Shown: piece after piece, positions 51,331 through 59,896 of the stretch
Layout of the letters: each line of letters begins with the position of its first letter
Position numbering within the stretch: the first letter of the stretch is position 1
DNA from: Planctomycetota bacterium
GTDB lineage: Bacteria > Planctomycetota > Phycisphaerae > UBA1845 > UTPLA1
Direction of reading: 5' to 3'
Assembly: GCA_003576905.1 (NCBI GenBank)
Contig: QEVG01000001.1
Span: 124,001 to 188,000 of the forward strand
DNA: 64,000 nt
Notes under the pieces: generated by a model
What the model was told of the DNA's origin: nothing
What the model saw: the letters and a program-made list of their open reading frames with translations, nothing else
The model's database searches: none
Program-made: the position numbers and the translations under genes

Positions 51331-53031
51331 TCACTGCTCCAGTGCCCGCATCGCCTCGCGGCCGCTTTCGAGGCCGACAAAATTGAAAAACCGGTCCTGT
51401 GGCAGGCGCGGAATGGAGAGCAGCATTGCCCGATTGACCGCTTCTTCGTAGCGCTGCCGCTCGGATACCACGCGCCGCGTGCGCGGCCCCGTGGTCGGAT
51501 CGATCTCTGGCGGCTTCACGATGCCGGGCCCGGCGGGAACGGGGCTTTGCGGCGTCGTCGCGTTGAGGGTCGCGTCCTCGGGCTCTTCTTCCTCTTCGCC
51601 TTCGTCATCGCCCGATTCTTCCTCGGAAGTGTCCGCCTCCTCGTCGGTCGCCTCCGTATCTTCGTCGGCGGCCGGCTCCTCGCCTTCCGCGCCGGCATCA
51701 TCTTCAGTGGTTTCCTCGTCGGCATCGGCTGCTTCGGCGTCCTCAGACTCGGCATCTCCGGGCGCGGCGGATTCCTCAGCGGGCTCTTCCTTCAGCACCT
51801 CTTCTGTAGCCGGCGGGGGCAAATCCGCTGGCGGCTCCAGGCCCACGACGACGTAATCCGTCATCGCGTCCACATGATCGACCACCTCGCCGCCGTAACG
51901 CCGTACCAGCGCGGCGATCGCCTCGCTCCCGCGAATGTCGGGCGTGCCGTCAAAGTCGATGTCAAACTGGCCGACGATGCAGAATCGCTGCTTCTTCCCC
52001 TTGTCACGCGACATCACGATGTTGCCGATCTGATCGCCTTCAAGGATTGGATTGTCGGGCGAGGGCCGAGTCGTCACGCGGCATTCGGCAGTCAACCTGC
52101 CCACGCTCACGACTTCCAGGTGTGCCTTCCCGCGGCCGTCCGAAGGAATCCTCTCGTCGGCGTTGTACACCGAGAATGTCATGCCGAGCCGCACGCCGTC
52201 CTGGCGGCCGAGATTGATGTGCACAAGCGAGTCGCCCGGCAGGGCTCGAAGCACCTTGCCCACGCCGCTGCGCGCAATGGCGAGTTCCTGGCCAGCCTCA
52301 GCGCCCGGACCACGAAGCATGGCAAGGGCCTCGCGCTGCTGCCCGAGCAGGGCCTCCCGCTTCTCCAACGCTTCGCGAAGTCTTCGCCGCATGGTGATCT
52401 GGTCGCGGCGGAGAGCATCCAGAGCATCCTGCTTGGCGCTGATCTGGCTGGCAAGGGCCTGGGTCTCGCCGGACTTAAGCTGTTCAAAATCGCTTTTGGC
52501 GCTCTGAAGCTCCTCGACCTTCGCGCGGAGCTTCGCCAGGTCATCGCCGAACTTCTTCTGCATTTCGGCGTTGGCGGCGAGGAAGCCCTTGAGATCTTCA
52601 TTGGCCTTGTCGAAATCCGCCGTCAGTTTCTCGCTGGTCTCAAGCTGAGAGGAATAGAGCTGGTACAGCTTCTCGATGACGCTGACGGCGCCGAAAGAAG
52701 AGGTCATCTGATCGGCATCCGCAACCTTGCCTTCCGATCGAATCGTCGCCAGAACCGCCTCGAGCCGGTCGCGCGCGATCTGGGCCGTGTCGTTCTGGTT
52801 CCCCGTCATACCCCCGATCACAAGGGCCGCGCCCTTCTTCAGTTCATCCAGCTCGCGCGACTTCTGGTCCCGCGCGGCGGTCGCGCTGGTGGCATTGGAT
52901 TTGAGCTGTTCCTGTTGCGTGATCAGCCAGATGAGAACGCCAAGGAGCAGCACGGCCACGATGATGGAGACGACCATGCCGATCGTCGTCGCGTTCGATC
53001 CTCCACGCTGTTGTGGGACTGCACCCGCCAT
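51331..53031 (-). CDS. Membrane-anchored coiled-coil protein with a BRCT-like segment and an acidic region
   Basis: This 566-residue protein has one N-terminal membrane span (about residues 20-42), a long coiled coil (about 45-245, including ELQSAKSDFEQLKSGETQALASQISAKQDAL), then a beta domain like that of the protein at 23863 (KVLRALPGDSLVHINLGRQDGVRLGMTFSVYN). A BRCT-like stretch follows (RFCIVGQFDID ... IAALVRRYGGEVVDHV ... TDYVVVGLEP, about 325-385), then a Glu/Asp-rich tract of about 90 residues and a short basic end (RVVSERQRYEEAVNR). The BRCT match is by pattern: Gly-Gly after a helix and the TDYVVVG strand. It diverges from polA. Confidence 0.72.
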   Translation of the reverse strand: MAGAVPQQRGGSNATTIGMVVSIIVAVLLLGVLIWLITQQEQLKSNATSATAARDQKSRELDELKKGAALVIGGMTGNQNDTAQIARDRLEAVLATIRSEGKVADADQMTSSFGAVSVIEKLYQLYSSQLETSEKLTADFDKANEDLKGFLAANAEMQKKFGDDLAKLRAKVEELQSAKSDFEQLKSGETQALASQISAKQDALDALRRDQITMRRRLREALEKREALLGQQREALAMLRGPGAEAGQELAIARSGVGKVLRALPGDSLVHINLGRQDGVRLGMTFSVYNADERIPSDGRGKAHLEVVSVGRLTAECRVTTRPSPDNPILEGDQIGNIVMSRDKGKKQRFCIVGQFDIDFDGTPDIRGSEAIAALVRRYGGEVVDHVDAMTDYVVVGLEPPADLPPPATEEVLKEEPAEESAAPGDAESEDAEAADADEETTEDDAGAEGEEPAADEDTEATDEEADTSEEESGDDEGEEEEEPEDATLNATTPQSPVPAGPGIVKPPEIDPTTGPRTRRVVSERQRYEEAVNRAMLLSIPRLPQDRFFNFVGLESGREAMRALEQ

Positions 53032-53401
53032 GACCTCTCCCTTGTGCTTGCTTACTGGGCAGCCTGGCTATTGCGCCTCAGCCGCCGCCCCTCCCAAATC
53101 GGTGTGGCAATGTTCCTTGCTGCGTCGTTCGGGGTAGGAACCGTCCGGTAGGCCAGTGCGTTTCACGGCGCGAACGAAGCACATATAAGTATCTGCGAAC
53201 CAAGGACAAATGTCAATGTCGGAGCGGTTTTCACGCGCCCATCTTGCCCCTGCCCGAGGGGTCCGCAAATGGCGGCCGCAAACCGAAATGATGCATCGAC
53301 TTATGGGCCCGACAAACCGCCTTTCGCCCGAATAACCCAGGCGCGAGCTCCGGCTTGACACGCGGTGCGCCCTCGGACACAACCGAATCAGGATCGCCCA
53401 G
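53032..53401. other. Divergent promoter region of the coiled-coil gene and polA
   Basis: No gene is convincing in these 370 bases. A good promoter for the coiled-coil gene lies at 53188-53216. On the plus strand TTGACA near 53355 may be part of a polA promoter, but no good -10 box is 16-18 bases away. Confidence 0.45.
53188..53216 (-). promoter_or_regulatory. Sigma70-like promoter of the coiled-coil/BRCT-like gene
   Basis: On the minus strand TTGACA (53216-53211) and GATACT (53193-53188) are 17 bases apart. The gene starts at 53031, about 150 bases downstream. Confidence 0.55.
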
Positions 53402-56179
53402 ATGGCACGAAAGACGCTTTACCTCATTGACGGGCACGCCCAGATCTATCGAGCCTACTACGCGCCCTTTCGAACCCTGACGTCTCCCACGGGAGAACAG
53501 ACCAAGGCGATCCACGTTTTCATGCAGATGCTTCTCGGAATCCTCCGGGACAAGCGGCCTGACTACCTCGCCATGGTTCTCGACGTCGGAGACGAGAGCG
53601 TTTTCCGGGTTGAGATAGACCCCGCCTACAAGGCCAACCGCGATCCGCCCCCCGAAGACCTGCCGCCCCAGATCGACCGAATCGTGTCCATCCTTCAGGC
53701 CATGAGGATTCCCATTCTTCGCCTTCAGGGTTTTGAAGCGGATGACATCATGGCGACTCTTTGCGATCGCTTTGCAGGTGATGATCTCGACATCTTTCTC
53801 GTCAGCCGCGACAAGGACCTCGATCAACTGTTAAGCGATAAGGTCCGCATGTACGACCCCGGAAAAGATCGCGTCATCGATATTGCAGCAATGTTGGAGG
53901 AAAAGGGCTACGGCCCCGAAATGGCCGTCGAGGCCCAGATGCTCATCGGGGACAGCGTCGACAACGTCGTGGGTGTGCCGGGCGTCGGCCCGAAGAAAGC
54001 GGCGGACCTGCTGGCAAAGTACGGCAGCGTGTCGGAGATCATCGCCCACGCCGACGAGCTGTCTCCGAAACTGAAAGAGAACATTCTTGCCTTCCGCGAT
54101 CGGATGGAGACCGTGCGCAGGCTCGTGACACTGCGAAGGGACGTTCCCATCTCGTTCGACCTGTCCATTTCCGAAACCGCCAGATTCAATGCCGCGTCCG
54201 CCGCACCGATTCTCCGCGAATTGGGCATGAACCGGATGATCGAGCGCGTCTCCACGGCCGAGCCCGCCCCGCAAAATGAGAAAGCGACGCCTCCGGCGAA
54301 CGCTGCCCGAACTGGGCCGGCGCCGTCGGAACCGGCTCCCGTGGGCCTGTTCGACGCCGTCGAGTCGCGAGCGACATCGCGCGGCGATTACCGCATGGTC
54401 GATACGGAGGAGCAGCTTGCCGGGTTGGCCAGGAAACTCGCAGGAGTGCCGGCCTTCGCGTTCGACACCGAAACGACGGGACTGGTTCCGGCCGCGGCCG
54501 ACCTCGTGGGCATCAGCGTCTCCTTCGAAGCGGGAACCGCCTATTACATCCCGGTGCGCGGTGTCGGCCGCACACTGCCGGAAGAGACCGTACGCCGACT
54601 GCTCAAGCCCGTGTTTGAGAATCCGGCTATCCGCAAGTGCGGCCAGAATGTCAAGTACGATATGGTCGTGCTCAGGCGATTCGGAATCGACGTCCGCGGC
54701 GTCGACTTCGATTCGATGATCGCTAGCTTCGTAATCGATTCGACGCGAAACTCCCATGGCATCGACAACCTCGCCCGCGACTTGCTCCGCTACGAGAAAA
54801 TCAAGACGACCGACCTGATTGGTCGGGGCAGATCGCAGATCGCATTCGATCAGGTCGCCACCGATCGCACGTGCGAATACGCATGCGAGGATGCAGACAT
54901 TGCCTGGCGTCTGCGCGGCGTGCTCGAAAAGCAGCTCACCGAGCCGGAGCTTGTGACGCTTTTTCGCGATCTGGAGATGCCGCTCATCCAGGTCTTGGCA
55001 CGCATGGAAAACCTGGGCGTGTCGATCGACACCGGCCTGCTCTCCCGCCTCGGACACGAATTGGCGGACCGGCTGACGCAGCTTCGTGACCAGATCCACC
55101 GCGAGGCCGGACGTCCGTTTAACATTGACTCCACCCGGCAGATTGCCGAAGTGCTGTTCGACGAGCGCAAGCTCGCCGTCGTCAAGCGAACAAAGACCGG
55201 TCGCTCCACCGACGCCGAGGTCCTCGAGGTCCTCGCCGAACAGACGCAGGACCCCATCCCCCGCCTCATTCTCGACTACCGCGAGCTTACCAAGCTCAAG
55301 AGCACCTACATCGACGCCCTCCCGCAGATGATCTGCACGAAAACGGGACGCATTCACCCCAGCTTCAATCAGACCGTGGCGGTCACCGGGCGTCTGTCGT
55401 GCAGTGACCCCAACCTCCAGAACATTCCGATTCGAACTCCGATGGGCGCGCAGATTCGCCGCGCGTTTGTGCCCGGCCGGGACGACGAAGTGCTGCTCAA
55501 GGCGGATTACTCGCAGATCGAGCTGCGCGTGCTCGCCCACTTCTCTCAGGACGCCGCGCTGATCGAGGCATTTGAGGCGGATCGCGACATTCACGCATTC
55601 GTTGCGTCGCAGATTGAAGGCGTCCCAATCGAAGAGGTTACGCACGCTCAACGGTCAAGCGCCAAAACAGTTAACTTCGGCATTGTCTACGGCCAATCCG
55701 CCTTCGGCCTCGCACGGCAGACGGGCATGAACGTCGGCCAGGCCAAAATATTCATCGATCGGTACTTCCAGCGGTATCCGCAAATCCGGGAGTTTCTCGA
55801 TTCGTGCGTACAGCACGCTCGGCGCCACGGGTATGTGAAGACGATCCTGGGCCGCAGACGGCCGATCACCGAAATCAACTCGCGCAACCAAGCGGCACGA
55901 AACGCTGCGGAGCGCTTCGCCATTAATACAGTCGTTCAGGGTTCTGCCGCCGACATGATCAAGCGGGCGATGATCAACATCGACCGTCGCATACAGCGCG
56001 AGCACCGGCCTTCAAAGATGATCATCCAGGTCCACGACGAACTCGTCTTTGAAGTCCCCGAGAAACACGTTGAGGCCGAGGCCGCGATGATCTCCGAGGA
56101 GATGTCCCGGGCCATCGAGCTTTCAGTGCCGATAAAGGTGGACGTCGGGTGGGGCAGGAACTGGCTGGATGCCAAGTGA
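53402..56179 (+). CDS. polA: DNA polymerase I
   Basis: This 925-residue protein has all three Pol I domains. The 5'-3' exonuclease (about residues 1-290) shows LYLIDGHAQIYRAYYA, FEADDIMATL, SRDKDLDQLL and GVPGVGPKKAADLL. The 3'-5' proofreading domain keeps the catalytic DxE in FAFDTETTGLV and the final acid motif CEDADIAWRL, so it should be active. The polymerase domain has SCSDPNLQNIPIR, KADYSQIELRVLAHFS (catalytic Asp), RSSAKTVNFGIVYGQSAFGLA (O-helix) and QVHDELVFEV (second Asp). It fills gaps and processes Okazaki fragments. The length is normal for the family. Confidence 0.98.
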   Translation: MARKTLYLIDGHAQIYRAYYAPFRTLTSPTGEQTKAIHVFMQMLLGILRDKRPDYLAMVLDVGDESVFRVEIDPAYKANRDPPPEDLPPQIDRIVSILQAMRIPILRLQGFEADDIMATLCDRFAGDDLDIFLVSRDKDLDQLLSDKVRMYDPGKDRVIDIAAMLEEKGYGPEMAVEAQMLIGDSVDNVVGVPGVGPKKAADLLAKYGSVSEIIAHADELSPKLKENILAFRDRMETVRRLVTLRRDVPISFDLSISETARFNAASAAPILRELGMNRMIERVSTAEPAPQNEKATPPANAARTGPAPSEPAPVGLFDAVESRATSRGDYRMVDTEEQLAGLARKLAGVPAFAFDTETTGLVPAAADLVGISVSFEAGTAYYIPVRGVGRTLPEETVRRLLKPVFENPAIRKCGQNVKYDMVVLRRFGIDVRGVDFDSMIASFVIDSTRNSHGIDNLARDLLRYEKIKTTDLIGRGRSQIAFDQVATDRTCEYACEDADIAWRLRGVLEKQLTEPELVTLFRDLEMPLIQVLARMENLGVSIDTGLLSRLGHELADRLTQLRDQIHREAGRPFNIDSTRQIAEVLFDERKLAVVKRTKTGRSTDAEVLEVLAEQTQDPIPRLILDYRELTKLKSTYIDALPQMICTKTGRIHPSFNQTVAVTGRLSCSDPNLQNIPIRTPMGAQIRRAFVPGRDDEVLLKADYSQIELRVLAHFSQDAALIEAFEADRDIHAFVASQIEGVPIEEVTHAQRSSAKTVNFGIVYGQSAFGLARQTGMNVGQAKIFIDRYFQRYPQIREFLDSCVQHARRHGYVKTILGRRRPITEINSRNQAARNAAERFAINTVVQGSAADMIKRAMINIDRRIQREHRPSKMIIQVHDELVFEVPEKHVEAEAAMISEEMSRAIELSVPIKVDVGWGRNWLDAK

Positions 56180-56197
56180 TCCGCCCATGACTCCGGC

Positions 56198-57349
56198 TCA
56201 TTCCCTCATGGCGGTCTGAAGAGTTTGAAGCGTGAGCCCCGTGACGTAGTTCGGGTCGCCCTCGAGCCAGCGATCCGCCTCGTTGATCCAGCTTCCATCC
56301 TTTCGCTGAAGCGATATGACCTTTCTGCACAGTTCAACGCGCCAGTTGTGCGGCTTCTCCTGGATGTCGATGAGGACCGGCTCGCCCCACGCGTCCAGCG
56401 CCTTGGCGAAGACGTGATAATAGTAGTACAGCCCCTGCTGCGCCTGTTTTCCCGGCATGCCGGGGTTCTTTTCGAGCGTGTAATGCCGGCGAATCCATTC
56501 GTAGGCCGACCTGACGCGCGGGTCATCCCGGCCGACCTTGCAGTAGATCATACTCTTGAACCCCGCATAGGTCATCGAGCCGTACGATTGGAGCATCGCC
56601 TGCCCTTCGGTGAGTTTCTCGCTCGCCTTCGACTCTCCCCCTTCCGCAGCGGTGTAGATAAACCCGCCGTCGCTGTACTGCCTGGAGAACGGCTGATCGT
56701 TTGTCGCCGCGTTCATCTGGCATCGCGAGACGAAAACCAGCGCCCGCTGGTACACGGGATCGTCCTTCGAAAGGCCGCTGTCGTGCAACGCCTGAAGCAT
56801 CATCTGCGTGTTGGAGAGGTCGGGCCTTTTCTTATCGTTATAGCCCGCCCCGCCGTACCAGGCATTTGCTCGGTCGATCGACTCCCCGTCGTCGTACTGA
56901 AGAGTCGTGAGGAACTTCTGTGCCCGCGCGATTCGCGCCTGATGCTCGCTGCCCGGAAGCGACCCCAGGAAACTGAGCACCACGGACGTCTGATAGTTGT
57001 GAAGATTCTGCGGCCGCTCATAAAAACCGCCGTCGTTCTGCTCGTAACGCAGGATGTTCGCAATGGCGCGCTTCACGACAGGGTGATCGGGTCCGTGGTT
57101 GCGGTCGGCGGCGAAGGCGTCGGCGACGATGGCGGTCACCGCCGGCCCGAACTGCTTCGTCCACCCCCCGTCTTCACCCTGCGCGCTGCGCAGATAGGCA
57201 AGCCCGCGGTCGATCGCCTTCTGTACCTGCATGCGCAGCTCCGGTGGGAGCGTCTCTTCCGCCGACGCCGCCCGCGGAAAGGTGCCGTGCGCCAGGCACA
57301 CGAACATGCACATGCACATCGCCGCAAGATCTGACCGGGATACTGTCAT
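56198..57349 (-). CDS. Secreted prenyltransferase/squalene-cyclase-like alpha/alpha toroid protein
   Basis: This 383-residue protein has an N-terminal signal (about residues 1-30, ending in ASAEE) and repeated helical pairs with QW-type features: GLAYLRSAQGEDGGW, ILRYEQNDGGFYE, LTTLQYDDGESI, ISLQRKDGSWINEADRWLEGDPNYVTGLTLQTL. This matches the terpene cyclase / geranylgeranyl transferase toroid fold. The acidic DxDD catalytic motif of squalene-hopene cyclases is not found, so it is probably a non-enzymatic or other type of toroid, common in planctomycete exoproteomes. It converges on polA. Confidence 0.82.
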   Translation of the reverse strand: MTVSRSDLAAMCMCMFVCLAHGTFPRAASAEETLPPELRMQVQKAIDRGLAYLRSAQGEDGGWTKQFGPAVTAIVADAFAADRNHGPDHPVVKRAIANILRYEQNDGGFYERPQNLHNYQTSVVLSFLGSLPGSEHQARIARAQKFLTTLQYDDGESIDRANAWYGGAGYNDKKRPDLSNTQMMLQALHDSGLSKDDPVYQRALVFVSRCQMNAATNDQPFSRQYSDGGFIYTAAEGGESKASEKLTEGQAMLQSYGSMTYAGFKSMIYCKVGRDDPRVRSAYEWIRRHYTLEKNPGMPGKQAQQGLYYYYHVFAKALDAWGEPVLIDIQEKPHNWRVELCRKVISLQRKDGSWINEADRWLEGDPNYVTGLTLQTLQTAMRE

Positions 57350-57550
57350 TTGCCCAACCTCCCGCTGTGATTAGTCTCCGCGGCGATCGCTTAGCCCATC
57401 GCCCTTCGAAGCTTAGCGCCCATTCGGAATATTGCACCACGTCGCGTTGACCCGCCATGCGCTGAATTCTAACATGCCTCCTCGCGGGCGGCATACGGAA
57501 TCGCCGCTGTTCTCTCCTGTTTCATCGACGAAACGTTCAAGGGGTTTCCC

Positions 57551-58915
57551 ATGCCGATACTTGGCGGCACGTTGGCATTCGCTCGATTTCACGTGGCAGG
57601 CGGCTCGCCCAAACGACTCGATGACCGCCTCCTTGACCGGCTCCGCGAGCATCGAATCGGCAATCGGCGCGGGGCCAGGGGCGAAGAGGAAGTCGGCTGG
57701 ATCGGCGGACGCCACCTTCTCGACCGCGAGTTTGATATCGAGAAAAACGTCATTCTCGACTGCCTCCACTTCGGAATGCGAATCGACGCGAGCCGGGTTC
57801 CCCCGGATGTATTGCACGCCTATGTCCAGATGGAACTTGACTCGCTGCTCAAGGATGGGTCTGCCGAAGTGAATCGACCGCGGCGCTCCGCGCCTGACCG
57901 CGATTCCGCCGGCGACTCATCGCTCGACGACGCAGGCGATTCCACGCAACGGCCACGCGGCCGGGCCTTCGCCAGGTTGAAGAAACAGGCCGTGGACGCC
58001 GCCCGGAACCGCGCGACGCAGGAGATCAAGGACGGCCGCTACCGCAGCATGCGCCAGGTGCCCATCCTGTGGGACACTCGAAACGACACGCTTTTCGTCG
58101 GCGCGACGACGCCCGCGATTATCGAGCGGCTGATTCCCCTGTTTCGCGAGACATTCGACAAGCGGCTGGAGCCGGTTACGGCGGGTGGATTTGCCTACCA
58201 CTGGGCAGAAAAGTGCGGGCTTTCGCGCAGGCTGGAGTCGATGCAATGCCCGAAATTTGTCGAACATCCCGCCGGCAACGGGCACATCGACGTCTACTGG
58301 ACGGCGCGGGACCCGAACTCGCGCGACTACCTCGGAAACGAATTTCTACTCTGGCTCTGGTATGTGCTCGCGGAAGAGTCCGACACGATTGAGCTCGCCG
58401 ACAAGAGCGAAGCCTCATTCGTGATCGTCAAGCAACTCGCCGTGGAGTGCCCCTGGGCTGAATCGGGCAAGGCGGTCTTCAGCGCCGACGGCCCCGCGTC
58501 CCTTCCCGAAAGCCGCCGGGCGATCCAGACCGGCAAGCTCCCGCGCCGGGCAGGACTCATGCTCTCGCGCCAGGGAGAACAGTACGAGTTCACACTCCAG
58601 GCCGAAACGCTCAACGTGTCGGGCGGCGTATTGCCGAAGATCGAATCCAACGGCAATCCACGCGCGACGATCGAGGAACGTATCGAACAGGTGCGCCACC
58701 TAACCCAGACGATCGACCTGCTCTATGCGTCGTATCTCACTCGCCGGGTTTCTGATCAGTGGCCCGAACTGTTCGAGCGAATGAAAGCGTGGCTGACGAG
58801 CGCCCCGTCGCCCACGCCGCGCTCCGCCCCGCTTCGGCAGGATTCTCCCGACGTGGCAGCCGCCAGGGATCAAGCGGTCGTCTCCAATGAGCAACCCGAC
58901 CCGGTATCGCTCTGA
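57551..58915 (+). CDS. RdgC-like recombination-associated protein
   Basis: This 454-residue protein starts at ATG 57551 behind AAGGGG. Its features recall the RdgC family, although distantly: an N-terminal domain with EEVGWIGGRHLLDREFDIEKNVILDCLHFGMRIDASRVPP, a central YRSMRQVPILWDTRNDTLFVGATTPAIIERLIPLFRETF unit, and NEFLLWLWYVLAEESDTIEL. RdgC forms a DNA-encircling ring that regulates RecA in proteobacteria. The match is by pattern and order of segments, so the assignment is moderate; the long C-terminal tail and a low-complexity linker (about 115-140) are unlike E. coli RdgC. Confidence 0.6.
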   Translation: MPILGGTLAFARFHVAGGSPKRLDDRLLDRLREHRIGNRRGARGEEEVGWIGGRHLLDREFDIEKNVILDCLHFGMRIDASRVPPDVLHAYVQMELDSLLKDGSAEVNRPRRSAPDRDSAGDSSLDDAGDSTQRPRGRAFARLKKQAVDAARNRATQEIKDGRYRSMRQVPILWDTRNDTLFVGATTPAIIERLIPLFRETFDKRLEPVTAGGFAYHWAEKCGLSRRLESMQCPKFVEHPAGNGHIDVYWTARDPNSRDYLGNEFLLWLWYVLAEESDTIELADKSEASFVIVKQLAVECPWAESGKAVFSADGPASLPESRRAIQTGKLPRRAGLMLSRQGEQYEFTLQAETLNVSGGVLPKIESNGNPRATIEERIEQVRHLTQTIDLLYASYLTRRVSDQWPELFERMKAWLTSAPSPTPRSAPLRQDSPDVAAARDQAVVSNEQPDPVSL

Positions 58916-58971
58916 CAATGGACGCTGGACCGTCAGATCACGCGGCCGAGTTCGCCGCGCTCACGGCAGGC

Positions 58972-59280
58972 TCACGCGTTCACTACTTCGGTGAAGAACA
59001 TCCGCACGTACTTGCCGGCAAACCCCAGGAGGTCTCGGGCGGCCGCCTTGCCTTCCTCGCTCTTCATGGCCGCCTGAAGCGCCCCCATGTCGCTGAAGTA
59101 CATGTGCGCCGCGAGGTATGGCGTTTCCGCCCCGGGCATGGGCGAACCGGTCACCCGCTCGATCTCGCACTTCACCAGCCCCGGCATCTTCTTCGCGATC
59201 GGAAGATGCGTTTCAAAGTAGTGCTTCTCAAAAGCGGAGGGATTCTCGGGCTTGCTGTAAACGGCAACGAGTTTCACCAT
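58972..59280 (-). CDS. EthD-domain protein
   Basis: The start is ATG 59280 (MVKLVAVYSKPENPSAFEKHYFETHLP), giving 102 residues. The EthD family (dimeric alpha/beta barrel) is recognised by YSKPENPSAFEKHYFETHLPIAKKMPGL and the C-terminal FTEVVN strand. Members bind or rearrange small hydrophobic or quinone-like compounds, or act as accessory proteins in ether degradation. It follows the hotdog thioesterase gene on the same strand about 100 bases away, so the two may be co-transcribed. Confidence 0.82.
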   Translation of the reverse strand: MVKLVAVYSKPENPSAFEKHYFETHLPIAKKMPGLVKCEIERVTGSPMPGAETPYLAAHMYFSDMGALQAAMKSEEGKAAARDLLGFAGKYVRMFFTEVVNA

Positions 59281-59381
59281 GGCGTCACGTCCTTCTGATC
59301 GGTGTTCTTGATCTCGATCTCGGCCGGCATCGCGGTCGCGGTCCAGGGGGCACGGGCCCCTGCAACACGCCGCGAACGGTT

Positions 59382-59774
59382 TCACGAACCTTTGCGAAGG
59401 ATACGCTCAAGCACCGTGCGAGGAAACACCCGCTGCACCGTCTTACCCGATGCGATGAGCTTTTCACCGCGAAAAGCGACGCAGTCGCATACGAGCTCGC
59501 GCTCGCTGACGCGCGCCGCCGTCGCGATCACCCGTACACTCGTGTCGACCGGCGCCGGGCCCAGATGATCGCATGAAACATGGCTCCCCACGCCCTCTTC
59601 GTGCGCCTCGAGGTACGGCAGGAGGACCTTGCGGCCGGCAAGCTCCATATAATGCACGATCGACCAGGTCGAGCACACCTGGTGGACGATCTCGCCGTCG
59701 AACGCCGGACACATGTCGGCGGTCACCGTGAAAGTTATTTCGGATTGACTGCCCGGTTCCAGGCCTGATCGCAT
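59382..59774 (-). CDS. FlK-like hotdog-fold thioesterase
   Basis: This 130-residue protein matches the fluoroacetyl-CoA thioesterase type of hotdog fold: VCSTWSIVHYMELAGRKVLLPYLEAHEEGVGSHVSCDHLGPAPVDTSVRV contains the Thr (STW), Glu (YMEL) and His (CDHLGP) equivalents of the FlK catalytic triad. Such enzymes hydrolyse CoA thioesters, often to remove toxic or unwanted acyl-CoA. Together with the EthD gene downstream it may form a small detoxification or degradation unit, which is inferred only from adjacency. Confidence 0.82.
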   Translation of the reverse strand: MRSGLEPGSQSEITFTVTADMCPAFDGEIVHQVCSTWSIVHYMELAGRKVLLPYLEAHEEGVGSHVSCDHLGPAPVDTSVRVIATAARVSERELVCDCVAFRGEKLIASGKTVQRVFPRTVLERILRKGS

Positions 59775-59896
59775 GGCTCAGCGCTCTAGGAGGAGTATTC
59801 AGCCGGCGCGGCTGTTGTGCGCGAAATTATGGCGGGACGGCGCGGAATGGCAACGCCGGAATCACTGACACTCCCCGCGGGCGCGGCCGAACCAGG

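Noticed and set aside
51479-51856. Ser-rich plus-strand frame opposite the acidic region of the coiled-coil gene
   Set aside because: Same artefact as above: complement of an acidic repeat.
53831-55651. Open frame of about 606 codons opposite polA
   Set aside because: Shadow of polA; no ribosome site or family match.
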